Positions 9,843 through 21,002 of a stretch of 64,000 nucleotides of DNA are shown here, piece after piece (the stretch's first letter is position 1; every line of letters starts with the position of its first letter). The notes below the pieces were generated by a model, which saw only the letters and a list, made by a program, of their open reading frames with translations, was not told where the DNA came from and ran no database searches. The stretch lies in NCBI RefSeq assembly GCF_029211265.1, contig NZ_JARGEL010000008.1:90067-154066 (forward strand), given 5' to 3'. This stretch comes from Extensimonas soli (GTDB taxonomy: Bacteria; Pseudomonadota; Gammaproteobacteria; Burkholderiales; Burkholderiaceae_C). The position numbers were made by a program, and so were the translations under genes.

Positions 9843-10410
9843 GGCCGTCGTTGGCGTGGGCTGCGCCGTGATTCTGGCCGTGGCCGTGGGAATGGGCGTG
9901 GTCATGGCCATGCGCGTGGTCGTGGGAATGGGCGTGCCCCGCAGCGTGCGCGGCGCCGTGGCCATAAGCGCCGGCTTCAGGCTCGAAGGCTTCGCTGCGC
10001 TCTTGCACGATCAGGTGCATGGCGCGCAGCATGTCGGCCAGCACCGGGTCGGGCTCGATCTGCAGGTAGTCGGGCCGCAGTTCGATGGGCACGTGGCGGT
10101 TGCCCAGGTGGTAGGCGGCGCGCAGCAGGTCGAAAGGTGTGCCGTGCGCAGGGCAGGGCGTGATGCGCAACACCGGCTGCGGCGCGGCCAGCACGCGCAC
10201 GAGCGAGCCATCTTCGGCCACCAGCACGTCGCCGCCGCGCACCACGCTGCCGCGTGGCAAAAACACCGCGAGCGCGCGGCCCGCAGAGTCGGTCGCGGCA
10301 AAGCGGCTTTTCTGGCGCACGCCCCAGTCGAGCGCGACGCTCGCAGCGCGGCGCAGCAGCACGGGGGCCAGGCCTTGGCCTTGGGGGAGCAGGCGGGAGA
10401 CGGTGAGCAT
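9832..10410 (-). CDS. ureE: Urease accessory nickel chaperone UreE
   Basis: UreE is a dimeric metallochaperone that binds Ni(II) for urease maturation. The 192-residue product has the UreE N-terminal fold ([21 protein letters not shown]), the central [13 protein letters not shown] with the conserved metal-binding His, and a long C-terminal tail from about residue 155 with many His residues in [20 protein letters not shown], typical of nickel-storing UreE. It is the first gene of ureEFG here. ureC lies upstream but is separated by the yefM-yoeB pair on the other strand, so ureEFG may need its own promoter. Confidence 0.95.
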   Translation of the reverse strand: MLTVSRLLPQGQGLAPVLLRRAASVALDWGVRQKSRFAATDSAGRALAVFLPRGSVVRGGDVLVAEDGSLVRVLAAPQPVLRITPCPAHGTPFDLLRAAYHLGNRHVPIELRPDYLQIEPDPVLADMLRAMHLIVQERSEAFEPEAGAYGHGAAHAAGHAHSHDHAHGHDHAHSHGHGQNHGAAHANDGHAH

Positions 10411-10498
10411 GGTGGGTGGAGCAGTGCAGTGAGTTGGGACGACGGCCCGTCGATGCGGCTGTGCAGCTTGGATCATAGTCCGCATACCATGCCAATTG

Positions 10499-10517
10499 CG
10501 TACAATGAAGCTGTACG
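10499..10517. promoter_or_regulatory. Candidate operator and -10 region of yefM-yoeB
   Basis: CGTACA-ATGAAGC-TGTACG is a perfect 6-bp inverted repeat centred 25 nt upstream of yefM, overlapping a TACAAT -10-like hexamer (10501-10506). YefM-YoeB operators are known to contain TGTACA-type palindromes, so self-repression is likely. Confidence 0.55.
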
Positions 10518-10533
10518 TAAAAAAGGGGGCATG

Positions 10534-10815
10534 ATGACCATAGAAACCACTTACAGCCAGGCCCGTGGGCAGTTCAAGGCGCTGATGGATCGCGCGCTGC
10601 AAGACCGCGAAATCGTGCTGGTGCGCCGCCGTTCGGGCGATGCCGTGGCGATGATTGCCGCAGACGAGTTGCAAAGCCTGATGGAGACGGCGCATCTGCT
10701 GCGTTCGCCCAAAAACGCGCAACGCCTGCTCGATGCCCTCGCGCGGGCACGCGCGGGTGACGTGGCGCCGACGAGCGTGCAAGCCTTGGAGCAGCAGTTT
10801 GGCCTCCAAAACTGA
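10534..10815 (+). CDS. yefM: YefM/Phd-type antitoxin
   Basis: The 93-residue protein (MTIETTYSQARGQFKALMDR...) carries the Phd/YefM DNA-binding fold with the VLVRRRSGDAVAMIAADELQSLMET signature and a C-terminal part that would wrap the toxin. The ATG at 10534 is 4 nt beyond a GGGGG tract; the in-frame ATG at 10531 is too close to it. It overlaps the toxin start by 17 nt. The pair faces against ureC and ureE and interrupts the urease cluster. Confidence 0.88.
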   Translation: MTIETTYSQARGQFKALMDRALQDREIVLVRRRSGDAVAMIAADELQSLMETAHLLRSPKNAQRLLDALARARAGDVAPTSVQALEQQFGLQN

Positions 10816-11077
10816 GCCGGAGCGTGTCGCGGTATTTCAGCCCGAGTTCCTCGAAGACCTCAGCTATTGGGTCACCACGGAGCGCCGCACCGCCAAGCGC
10901 TTGCTGGAGCTCGTCAAAGCCACGCTGCGCGATCCTTTCGCGGGCATAGGCAAGCCAGAACCTTTGAAGTACCTGGGTTCGGACGTCTGGTCGCGCCGCA
11001 TCACGCAGGAGCACCGCTGCGTGTATCTGGTGAAGGCCGACAGGATCGAATTTCTGCAAGGGCGCTACCACTATTGA
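10799..11077 (+). CDS. yoeB: YoeB-type ribosome-dependent mRNA interferase toxin
   Basis: The C-terminal two thirds match YoeB closely in pattern: GKPEPLK, WSRRITQEHRCVYLV, and the terminal GRYHY that supplies the catalytic His-Tyr. The best start is TTG 10799, with GGAG 8 nt upstream, giving 92 residues (E. coli YoeB 84); no ATG or GTG in frame fits. The start lies inside the yefM reading frame, so translation is coupled, a usual arrangement keeping antitoxin in excess. It ends 34 bp from the convergent end of ureC. Confidence 0.9.
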   Translation: MASKTEPERVAVFQPEFLEDLSYWVTTERRTAKRLLELVKATLRDPFAGIGKPEPLKYLGSDVWSRRITQEHRCVYLVKADRIEFLQGRYHY

Positions 11078-11111
11078 TGCTTGGCGTGCGCGTGCCTGGA
11101 GGCGCGGCAGC

Positions 11112-12881
<1,770 letters not shown>

Positions 12882-12906
12882 GGGGTTTGCTCCGTAATGT
12901 GCTTAT

Positions 12907-12966
12907 GTTTTGATAGCTGCTTGTGCTTGTCTATTCTTGGCAAAGTGCTGATTTGGCTTGAAATTG
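12907..12966 (+). repeat. R3 copy between ureB and ureC
   Basis: A nearly complete R3: TTTTGATAGCTGCTTGTGC at one end and GCTGATTTGGCTTGAAATT at the other. It fills most of the 92-bp ureB-ureC spacer and could separate transcription or alter translation of the two subunits. Confidence 0.75.
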
Positions 12967-12973
12967 TGGGCGC

Positions 12974-13279
12974 TCACAGCGCCCCTTGCACCAGGCCGCG
13001 AAAGCCATACACCTGACGCGCGCCCGCGTATTCGACGAGCTCCACGGTGCGCTGCTGGCCCGGCTCGAAGCGCACCGCCGTGCCGCTCGCGATGTTCAGC
13101 CGCATGCCGCGCGCGGCGGCGCGGTCGAACTGCAGCGCGGCGTTGGTTTCGGCAAAGTGGTAGTGCGAGCCCACCTGGATGGGCCGGTCGCCCGCGTTGC
13201 GCACCACCACGGTGCATGTGCGCCGGCCGGGGTTGAGCACGTGTTCGCCAGGGGCGGGGAGGATTTCGCCGGGGATCAT
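12974..13279 (-). CDS. ureB: Urease beta subunit
   Basis: The 101-residue structural subunit is recognised by [18 protein letters not shown], the [22 protein letters not shown] block and [12 protein letters not shown] 13279 gives the canonical N-terminus. It is separate from ureA, as in most proteobacterial ureases, with a small membrane-protein gene between them. Confidence 0.96.
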   Translation of the reverse strand: MIPGEILPAPGEHVLNPGRRTCTVVVRNAGDRPIQVGSHYHFAETNAALQFDRAAARGMRLNIASGTAVRFEPGQQRTVELVEYAGARQVYGFRGLVQGAL

Positions 13280-13311
13280 GTGCGCTCCTGCGTCCGGGTT
13301 CACTTGCGGGC

Positions 13312-13497
13312 TCACTTGCCCCCACGGTGCCACCACAGCGCCGCACCGACCACGAGTGCCAGCGCCACGAAGCCCCACACGTCGGTGGCGTGCCAATGGG
13401 GGCCGAACAGGCCGTGGCCTTCATGGGCAAAAGCGGCCCCAGCGCTTGCCAGAGCAGCGCAAGCAGCTATCGATTTGGGAGTTTTGTGCAAAGACAT
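13312..13497 (-). CDS. Small His-containing membrane protein between ureA and ureB
   Basis: The 61-residue product has a signal-like N-terminus ([12 protein letters not shown]), then [16 protein letters not shown], and a C-terminal transmembrane helix ([17 protein letters not shown]). The His/Glu cluster just after the first hydrophobic segment would face the periplasm and could bind a metal. HupE/UreJ nickel permeases start with a similar HxGH-type sequence, but this protein is far too short to be one. R3-like sequence codes for part of the N-terminus (KSIAACAAL). The urease context suggests a nickel-related role; that is inference only. Confidence 0.6.
   Translation of the reverse strand: MSLHKTPKSIAACAALASAGAAFAHEGHGLFGPHWHATDVWGFVALALVVGAALWWHRGGK
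13455..13481 (-). repeat. R3 core inside the small urease-cluster ORF
   Basis: The minus strand reads ATCGATAGCTGCTTGCGC, the R3 core, within the signal-like segment of the 61-residue ORF. Only the core is clear. Confidence 0.5.
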
Positions 13498-13527
13498 GGC
13501 GGTCTTTCGAGGTGGGCTGGCGAGGCT

Positions 13528-13830
13528 TCAGAGGATGGGCTGGTGCACCGTGACGAGCTTGGTGCCGTCAGGGAAGGTGGCTTCGACCTGGATGTCGGGG
13601 ATCATCTCGGCGATGCCGTCCATGACGTCCGCGCGCGTCAGCAGGCCGCGGCCCTCGCTCATGAGCTGGGCCACGGTCTTGCCGTCGCGCGCACCTTCCA
13701 TCACGGCGGCGCTGATGTAGGCCACGGCCTCGGGGTAGTTGAGTTTGAGGCCACGCGCCTTGCGCCGCTCGGCCAGCAAGGCGGCGGTGAAGAGCAGCAG
13801 CTTGTCTTTTTCGCGCGGGGTGAGTTCCAT
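13528..13830 (-). CDS. ureA: Urease gamma subunit
   Basis: The 100-residue subunit matches the family from end to end: [37 protein letters not shown], the [14 protein letters not shown] block and a C-terminal VTVHQPIL. It is the promoter-proximal gene of ureA-ORF-ureB-ureC. No ureD precedes it; upstream are 378 bp of non-coding DNA and a tRNA gene. Confidence 0.97.
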   Translation of the reverse strand: MELTPREKDKLLLFTAALLAERRKARGLKLNYPEAVAYISAAVMEGARDGKTVAQLMSEGRGLLTRADVMDGIAEMIPDIQVEATFPDGTKLVTVHQPIL

Positions 13831-13894
13831 GGTCGAGGTTCGCGGCCTGCGAGGCCAATACCGGTGGGGCAGGTGTCGTTCTGTTGCAATTCCA

Positions 13895-13909
13895 GCAAGC
13901 GGCGTGCCC
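13895..13909 (-). promoter_or_regulatory. Candidate sigma-54 promoter for ureA
   Basis: The minus strand reads GGGCAC-GCCGC-TTGC, one mismatch from TGGCAC-N5-TTGC, about 65 nt before the ureA ATG. It lies in the 378-bp gene-free stretch 13831-14208, in which I see no ORF worth keeping. Confidence 0.35.
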
Positions 13910-14049
13910 GGCACAGTTGCGAAGGGTCGCCGGAGTGTGGGGCGAGCATGGTTTTGATGCCGCGGCCTTTTGCGTTGCTCGGAGCCGCAGACGCGACGAT
14001 GCGGTTGCGCTTCATGCCGATGCGGGATACGCAGGCATTGCCCGGTGGA

Positions 14050-14066
14050 TGCACTGCGGCGGTGAT
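14050..14066. promoter_or_regulatory. Candidate NtrC-type enhancer site upstream of ureA
   Basis: TGCACT-GCGGC-GGTGAT matches the dyad TGCACC-N5-GGTGCA at 9 of 12 arm positions. It lies about 140 bp upstream of the sigma-54-like element, a normal distance for an enhancer. Nitrogen control of urease would fit, but this is a pattern match only. Confidence 0.3.
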
Positions 14067-14208
14067 TTTTGGTGGGCAAGTGCTTGGATATGCCCAAATT
14101 TGGTGCAGAGTCCAGGGTGTTTGCGGGATGGAGAAACACGATCAAGTGTGCGGCGTCGTTCATCCGCCGTCCCTTGAACGCACGGGGCCAGATAGCGGAG
14201 TGCTTTTC

Positions 14209-14296
14209 TGGCGGAAGCGGTGAGATTCGAACTCACGAACGGTTGCCCGTTGCCGGTTTTCAAGACCGGTGCAATCGACCACTCTGCCACGCTTCC
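14209..14296 (-). tRNA. tRNA-Ser (anticodon UGA)
   Basis: The minus strand starts GGAAGCG and ends CGCTTCC-G-CCA, so the acceptor stem is perfect and CCA is encoded. The anticodon loop is CTTGAAA with anticodon TGA, reading UCA codons. A long variable arm (class II tRNA) and the T-loop GTTCGAATC are visible. At 88 nt with CCA the length suits tRNA-Ser. Confidence 0.96.
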
Positions 14297-14406
14297 TTGC
14301 TGTTCCATCGGCCACTCGCCCATGGAGTGAGTGAGGCGGCGATTCTACTGTGCCCGGGTGGGTGGGCAGGCCGCAGGGACAGCCGATCTGCCCGACAATC
14401 GGTGCC

Positions 14407-15333
14407 ATGAACAACACTGCCGTTTTGCAATTGCCCGTCTCCCCGGATGTGAACGATCCGCGGCCCTTGATCATCTACCACGGGCGGCGCTGCCCCGATG
14501 GCTTTGCGGCGGCGCTTGCGGCCTGGCGGTTTTATGGCGCGCGGGCCGAGTTTCTGGGGCTCGATCATGGGGATGTGCGCTCGGTGCAGGACTTGCCGCC
14601 TCTCGAGGGGCGCGCCGTCTATGTGCTCGATTTTGCGTTTGCGCCTGAGCTGATCGCGGCGATCGAGGAGCGCGCGGCGCGGCTTGTCTTGCTCGACCAC
14701 CACAAGAGCGCCGCCGAGCAGCTGCGCGGCTATGTGTGCCGCTGCGGCGTGCTGCATTTTGATCTGCACAAGTCCGGCGCACGCCTGGCGTGGGAGTTTT
14801 TCCAGCCACAGGTGCCCGTGCCGGCGCTGGTGCGCTACATCGAGGATCGCGACATCTGGAAGTGGGAGTTTCCCGAGAGCGCGGCCTTTCTTGCGGCGCT
14901 CGACCTCGAGCCGCAGGACTTTGCACGCTGGCAGGAGATTGCCGCGTTTACGCCCGAGCAGATCGCGGCCTTCACGGCGCGCGGTGCTGCCATGGACGAA
15001 AAATTCCGCAAGCTCGCAGCCGACCTGGCCGAGGGCGCGCAGCCGCTGGTGTTCAACGGCATCGCGGGGCTGATGGTGAACGCGCCCGGCATGTTCCACA
15101 GCCTCGTGGGCGACATGCTGTCGGCGCGCTCGCAGACTTTTGCGCTGCTGTGGAGCGCGGGCGACAAGGGCGTGAAGGTGGGCTTGCGTTCGCAGCGCAA
15201 CTTCGACTGCATCCCGCTGGCCGAGAGCATGGGCGGCGGCGGCCACGCGCAGGCTTGCGGCTTTCGCATGGGCGTGGAGCGGCTGCCGGAGTTGCTCAGC
15301 GGGCGTTTCGAGGCCAAGTCCATTACGGGTTGA
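14407..15333 (+). CDS. DHH/DHHA1-family phosphoesterase
   Basis: The 308-residue protein has a metal-binding N-terminal half (YHGRRCPDGFAAALA, then VLDFAF, and the signature LLDHHKSA near residue 98) and a C-terminal DHHA1-type substrate motif (MGGGGHAQACGFRM). Related enzymes hydrolyse nano-RNA, cyclic dinucleotides or similar phosphodiesters; the substrate here is unknown. ATG 14407 starts just past the non-coding tRNA flank and gives MNNTAVLQLP. The canonical D-H-D of NrnA/RecJ is partly altered at the N-terminus (CPDGFA rather than HxDxD), so I do not assign a precise activity. Confidence 0.8.
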   Translation: MNNTAVLQLPVSPDVNDPRPLIIYHGRRCPDGFAAALAAWRFYGARAEFLGLDHGDVRSVQDLPPLEGRAVYVLDFAFAPELIAAIEERAARLVLLDHHKSAAEQLRGYVCRCGVLHFDLHKSGARLAWEFFQPQVPVPALVRYIEDRDIWKWEFPESAAFLAALDLEPQDFARWQEIAAFTPEQIAAFTARGAAMDEKFRKLAADLAEGAQPLVFNGIAGLMVNAPGMFHSLVGDMLSARSQTFALLWSAGDKGVKVGLRSQRNFDCIPLAESMGGGGHAQACGFRMGVERLPELLSGRFEAKSITG

Positions 15334-15337
15334 AATC

Positions 15338-15372
15338 AGCGCTGCGTCACCGAAATGGGTTGGCGCAGCGCT
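15338..15372. other. Inverted repeat after the DHH gene
   Basis: AGCGCTGCG and CGCAGCGCT are a perfect 9-bp inverted repeat with a 17-nt loop directly after the DHH stop. There is no T-run, so it could be a terminator without a tail, an RNA-stability hairpin or a protein site. Confidence 0.4.
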
Positions 15373-15492
15373 TGGTGGGTTGCCTCGTCACGCGCCAGGG
15401 CGGAACCTCTGCGCTGGATACCGCTCTCATTAGCCTCAATGGTTTTTCGTTCGTCCAATCGCCTACCGAGGACACAAGAAAGAAGGTTCACG

Positions 15493-16962
15493 ATGTTCCC
15501 GACACTTTGGAAAAAGTTTTCCGCCCTGGCCCTGGTGGCCGTGTTCGCTGGCGCTGGCGCCGGTTTGTTCGTGCCGGTGAACGCGGCGCAGGCGCAGCCG
15601 GGGGCGGCAGTGCGCGCCTTGCCGGACTTCACCGATCTGGTCGAGCAGGTAGGCCCGTCGGTGGTCAACATCCGCACCTTGGAGCGGGTGTCGCCGGGGT
15701 CGAACGTGGCCATGGAGGGCATGGACGAGGACATGCTCGAATTTTTGCGCCGCTTCGGCTTTCCGGTCCCGAACGCGCCGCGCCAGCAAAAGCCGCAGCG
15801 CCCGCAGCCGCAGGAAGAACAGCCCGTGGGCCTGGGCTCGGGCTTCATCCTGACTTCGGACGGCTACGTGATGACGAACGCGCACGTGGTCGAGGGCGCG
15901 GACGAGGTCATCGTCACGCTGACCGACAAGCGCGAGTTCAAGGCCAGGATCATCGGCAGCGACAAGCGCACCGACGTCGCCCTGGTCAAGATCAACGCCA
16001 CGGGCCTGCCGGCGGTGAAGATCGGTGACGTGGGCCGTATCAAGGTCGGCGAGTGGGTGATCGCGATCGGCTCGCCCTTCGGGCTCGAAAACTCGGTCAC
16101 CGCCGGCATCGTGAGCGCCAAGCAGCGCGACACGGGCGACTATGTGCCCTTCATCCAGACCGACGTGGCCATCAATCCCGGCAATTCGGGCGGGCCGCTC
16201 ATCAACATGCGCGGCGAGGTCGTGGGCATCAACAGCCAGATTTATTCGCGCTCGGGCGGCTACATGGGCATTTCGTTTGCCATCCCGATCGACGAGGCCA
16301 TGCGCGTGAGCGAGCAGCTGCGCGCCACGGGGCGCGTGATCCGCGGACGCATTGGCGTGCAGATCGGGCCGGTGTCCAAGGACGTGGCCGAGTCGATAGG
16401 TTTGGGCAAGCCCATGGGTGCGCTGGTCACGGGTGTGGAAGCAGGCTCGCCCGCGGACAAGGCCGGTATGGAGCCGGGCGACATCATCACGCGCTTCGAT
16501 GGCAAGGTGATCGATAAAGTCAGCGACCTGCCGCGCCTCGTGGGCAGCACCAAGCCGGGCACGCGCAGCACGATCACAGTGTTCCGCCGCGGCAAGACCA
16601 GGGACTTGTCCGTGCTCGTGGCCGAGGTCGAGCCCGACGAGCCCGTGGCCAAGGCGGGCGAGCGCGAAGACAAGCCTTCGTCCGCGGCGCAGCAACTGGG
16701 CCTTGCGGTACGACCGCTGACCGAGGCGCAGAAAAAGGAACTCAAGCTGCGTGGCGGCGTGCTCGTGACCCAGGCCGTGGGCCCGGCGGCGCGCGCGGGC
16801 TTGCGCGAGGGCGACATCATCCTGGCGCTCGCCAACGTCGAGATTGCGAGCGTGAAGGACTTCGAGGCTGCGCTCGCGCGTGCCGACAAAGGCAAGCCGC
16901 TGAACGTGCTGTTCCGCCGCGGCGAGTGGGTGCAATACACCTTGATCCGCCCGGCGAAGTGA
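15493..16962 (+). CDS. DegP/MucD-type periplasmic serine protease
   Basis: The 489-residue HtrA-family protease has a signal peptide (FSALALVAVFAGAGAGL...AQA), a trypsin-like domain with His in NAHVVEGADEV (~129), Asp in RTDVALVK (~159) and Ser in GNSGGPL (~232), then two PDZ domains (around 290-370 and 400-480). It degrades and refolds envelope proteins. ATG 15493 gives a clean signal sequence. In relatives it usually follows rpoE-rseA-rseB; here a DHH phosphoesterase is upstream, so that envelope-stress module is missing from this position. Confidence 0.93.
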   Translation: MFPTLWKKFSALALVAVFAGAGAGLFVPVNAAQAQPGAAVRALPDFTDLVEQVGPSVVNIRTLERVSPGSNVAMEGMDEDMLEFLRRFGFPVPNAPRQQKPQRPQPQEEQPVGLGSGFILTSDGYVMTNAHVVEGADEVIVTLTDKREFKARIIGSDKRTDVALVKINATGLPAVKIGDVGRIKVGEWVIAIGSPFGLENSVTAGIVSAKQRDTGDYVPFIQTDVAINPGNSGGPLINMRGEVVGINSQIYSRSGGYMGISFAIPIDEAMRVSEQLRATGRVIRGRIGVQIGPVSKDVAESIGLGKPMGALVTGVEAGSPADKAGMEPGDIITRFDGKVIDKVSDLPRLVGSTKPGTRSTITVFRRGKTRDLSVLVAEVEPDEPVAKAGEREDKPSSAAQQLGLAVRPLTEAQKKELKLRGGVLVTQAVGPAARAGLREGDIILALANVEIASVKDFEAALARADKGKPLNVLFRRGEWVQYTLIRPAK

Positions 16963-17036
16963 GTCAGGAGCACCGGGCCGGCGCCTTTGGGCCGTAGATT
17001 GCCGGGCTGGGGTGTCGGGCTGGGGCGCTGCTGGCC

Positions 17037-17101
17037 TAAAATGCGGCGCCTCTCATAAAAAGGGGCAGTTCAGGGCGCGCCGCACCGGACGCGCCTTTTT
17101 T
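17037..17101 (+). promoter_or_regulatory. lepA leader: -10-like element and terminator-like hairpin
   Basis: TGGCCTAAAAT (17032-17042) resembles an extended -10. At 17074-17095 GGCGCG and CGCGCC flank a 10-nt loop and are followed by six T (17096-17101), a complete intrinsic-terminator shape ending 13 nt before the lepA ATG. It could end degP transcripts or act as an attenuator of lepA. Confidence 0.5.
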
Positions 17102-17114
17102 CTTGCATTTCTCG

Positions 17115-18922
<1,808 letters not shown>

Positions 18923-18923
<1 letters not shown>

Positions 18924-19897
18924 TGCCGTTCATGCAAACACTCACCGCCCTCGTGCTCGCGGCCTTTGCCGGCTACATCGGCGCCTGGTACTTCGGCGCC
19001 CTGGAGGGCGACTTCGAGCTGCTGCTCTTCCTGGCCACGGTGCTCACGGCGGCGTACTGGCTGGCCGAGCGCTTTTACTTTCTGCCGCGCCGCCGCCGCG
19101 CCGCGCAGGCCGTCGCCGCTGCTGCCGCGCAGCGCCGTGCCGAGCTCGACCGCCTGGGCATCGAAAAGGTGGATATCGAGGTCGAGGAAACCCAGCGCAA
19201 GCTGCTGCGCCAGCCTTGGTGGCTCGACTGGACGGCGGGGCTGTTTCCGGTCATCGCGGTGGTGTTTTTGCTGCGCTCGTTTTTGTTCGAGCCCTTCAAG
19301 ATTCCCTCGGGCTCGATGATCCCGACGCTGCTCGTGGGCGATCTGATTCTGGTCAACAAATACACCTACGGCGTGCGCCTGCCCGTGGCGCACACGCGCC
19401 TCACGCGGGGCACGGCGCCGCAGCGCGGCGACGTGATGGTGTTCCGCTACCCGCCCAAGCCCAGCCTGGCGTACATCAAGCGCGTGGTCGGTGTGCCGGG
19501 TGACGAGGTGGCGTACCTGAACAAGCGCCTGACCATCAACGGTCAGCCCATCAAGACCGCGCCGCTGCCCGATTTTTTCGACGCGGATGCGATGCGCTAC
19601 TTTCCGCAGTTCGAGGAACAGTTGGGCGCGCGCCCGCACCGCCTGCTCAACAACCCCGAGGTGCCGGCCTTCGTGCAGGGCGCGAGCCAGTTTGCCTACC
19701 GTGACAACTGCCGCTACAGCATCGAGGGCGTGGTCTGCAAGGTGCCCGCCGGGCATTACTTCATGATGGGTGACAACCGCGATAATTCGCTCGATTCGCG
19801 CTACTGGGGCTTCGTGCCCGAGGCGAACATCGTGGGCAAGGCCGTGCTCATCTGGATGAACTTCAGCAGCCCCAAGCGCATAGGCGCATTTGATTGA
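18923..19897 (+). CDS. lepB: Signal peptidase I
   Basis: The 324-residue inner-membrane protease removes signal peptides from exported proteins. Two N-terminal membrane segments enclose a charged cytoplasmic loop; the catalytic Ser is in IPSGSMIPTL (~130), the general-base Lys in YIKRVVGVPGD (~186), and the box E motif GHYFMMGDNRDNSLDSRYWG follows. ATG 18923 overlaps the lepA stop by one base. Confidence 0.97.
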
Positions 19898-19931
19898 CCG
19901 ACTTGCACACATTGACATGAAGGGAAGGTGT

Positions 19932-20309
19932 ATGAAATTGCATAGCGCCCAGCGCCCGTACCGCCAGCGTGGAATCACTTTTTTTGGTTTGATCGTGCTG
20001 GTGCTGTTCATCGTCGTGGCGTTTGCCATCGGCAGCCAGTCGGTGCCCATCTTCCTCGAATACGTGGCGGCCAAGAAGGCGATCGAAAAAGCCAGGAACG
20101 AAGGCACGGTGGCGGGCGTGCGCGCGGCCTTCGACCGGGCCGCTGCGATCGACGACATCAACGCCATCAAGGGCTCGGACCTCGAAATCACCAAGGTCGA
20201 TGACAAGGTGAAGGTGTCGTTCAAGTATTCGCGTGAAATCCACATAGCTGGGCCGGCGTACCTGGTGTACCGCTTCGAAGCGCAAACCCGACCCTCGGCA
20301 GGGGAGTGA
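19932..20309 (+). CDS. DUF4845 family membrane protein
   Basis: The 125-residue protein has a short basic N-terminus, a pilin-like hydrophobic segment after [23 protein letters not shown] and a small extracytoplasmic domain. The N-terminal G-I-T-F-F-G-L pattern looks like a type IV prepilin cleavage region, but such sequences are common in this family. The gene is routinely found between lepB and rnc in betaproteobacteria; its function is unknown. ATG 19932 is preceded by GGGAAGG; other in-frame starts lie in or next to the lepB end. Confidence 0.85.
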   Translation: MKLHSAQRPYRQRGITFFGLIVLVLFIVVAFAIGSQSVPIFLEYVAAKKAIEKARNEGTVAGVRAAFDRAAAIDDINAIKGSDLEITKVDDKVKVSFKYSREIHIAGPAYLVYRFEAQTRPSAGE

Positions 20310-20318
20310 CAGAGCGCA

Positions 20319-21002
20319 GTGCAAGCTTCTCTCGCCGAGTTGCAGCAGCGCCTGCAGCATGTGTTTGCCGACCCGCGCCTGCTGCAGCGCGCGGTCACGC
20401 ACCGCAGTTTTTCGTCCGACCACAACGAGCGCCTCGAGTTCCTGGGCGATTCGGTGCTCAATCTGGCCGTCTCCAGCCTGCTGTACGAGCGCCTGGCGCG
20501 CCTGCCCGAGGGCGACCTCTCGCGCGTGCGCGCCAACCTCGTGCGCCAGGAGACGCTGCACCAGATCGCGCTGCGCCTGCGCCTGCCCGAGGTGCTGCGC
20601 CTGGGCGAGGGCGAGCTCAAGTCCGGCGGGCTGCGGCGCCCTTCGATCCTGGCCGATGCGCTCGAGGCGCTGATTGGCGCCGTGTACCTCGACGCCGGCT
20701 ACGAGCGTGCGCAGGTGCTGGTGCGGCGCCTGTACGAGGGCGTGGAGATCACGCCGCAGATGCAGGCGGCCGCCAAGGACGCCAAGACTGCCTTGCAGGA
20801 GTGGCTGCAGGGCCGCAAAATGAACGTGCCGCTCTACGAAGTGGTGGGCACGGCGGGCGCCGCGCACCGCCAGAGTTTCGAGGTGGAATGCCGCATTGCG
20901 GCGCTGGACCTGCGCGCGCGCGGCAGCGGCGCTTCGCGCCGCGCCGCAGAGCAGGCCGCGGCGGCGGCCATGCTGCAGACGCTGAAAGCGAAAAAACCAT
21001 GA
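20319..21002 (+). CDS. rnc: Ribonuclease III
   Basis: The 227-residue double-strand-specific endoribonuclease processes rRNA precursors. The catalytic motif [17 protein letters not shown] (~38-55) and the second acidic cluster [19 protein letters not shown] are intact, and a dsRNA-binding domain with [16 protein letters not shown] and [16 protein letters not shown] closes the protein. It starts with GTG 20319, with GGGGAG about 12 nt upstream. The stop overlaps the era ATG (ATGA). Confidence 0.97.
   Translation: MQASLAELQQRLQHVFADPRLLQRAVTHRSFSSDHNERLEFLGDSVLNLAVSSLLYERLARLPEGDLSRVRANLVRQETLHQIALRLRLPEVLRLGEGELKSGGLRRPSILADALEALIGAVYLDAGYERAQVLVRRLYEGVEITPQMQAAAKDAKTALQEWLQGRKMNVPLYEVVGTAGAAHRQSFEVECRIAALDLRARGSGASRRAAEQAAAAAMLQTLKAKKP

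Noticed and set aside
9830..9960. Direct repeats near the end of ureE as a possible tandem repeat locus
   Set aside because: They are explained by the His-rich nickel-binding tail of UreE (repeated His-Asp/His-Ser/His-Gly codons).
13831..14208. A ureD remnant upstream of ureA
   Set aside because: I read all three minus-strand frames here and found no UreD-like segment; the frames are short and basic.
15334..15492. An rseB remnant before degP
   Set aside because: None of the frames resembles RseB.
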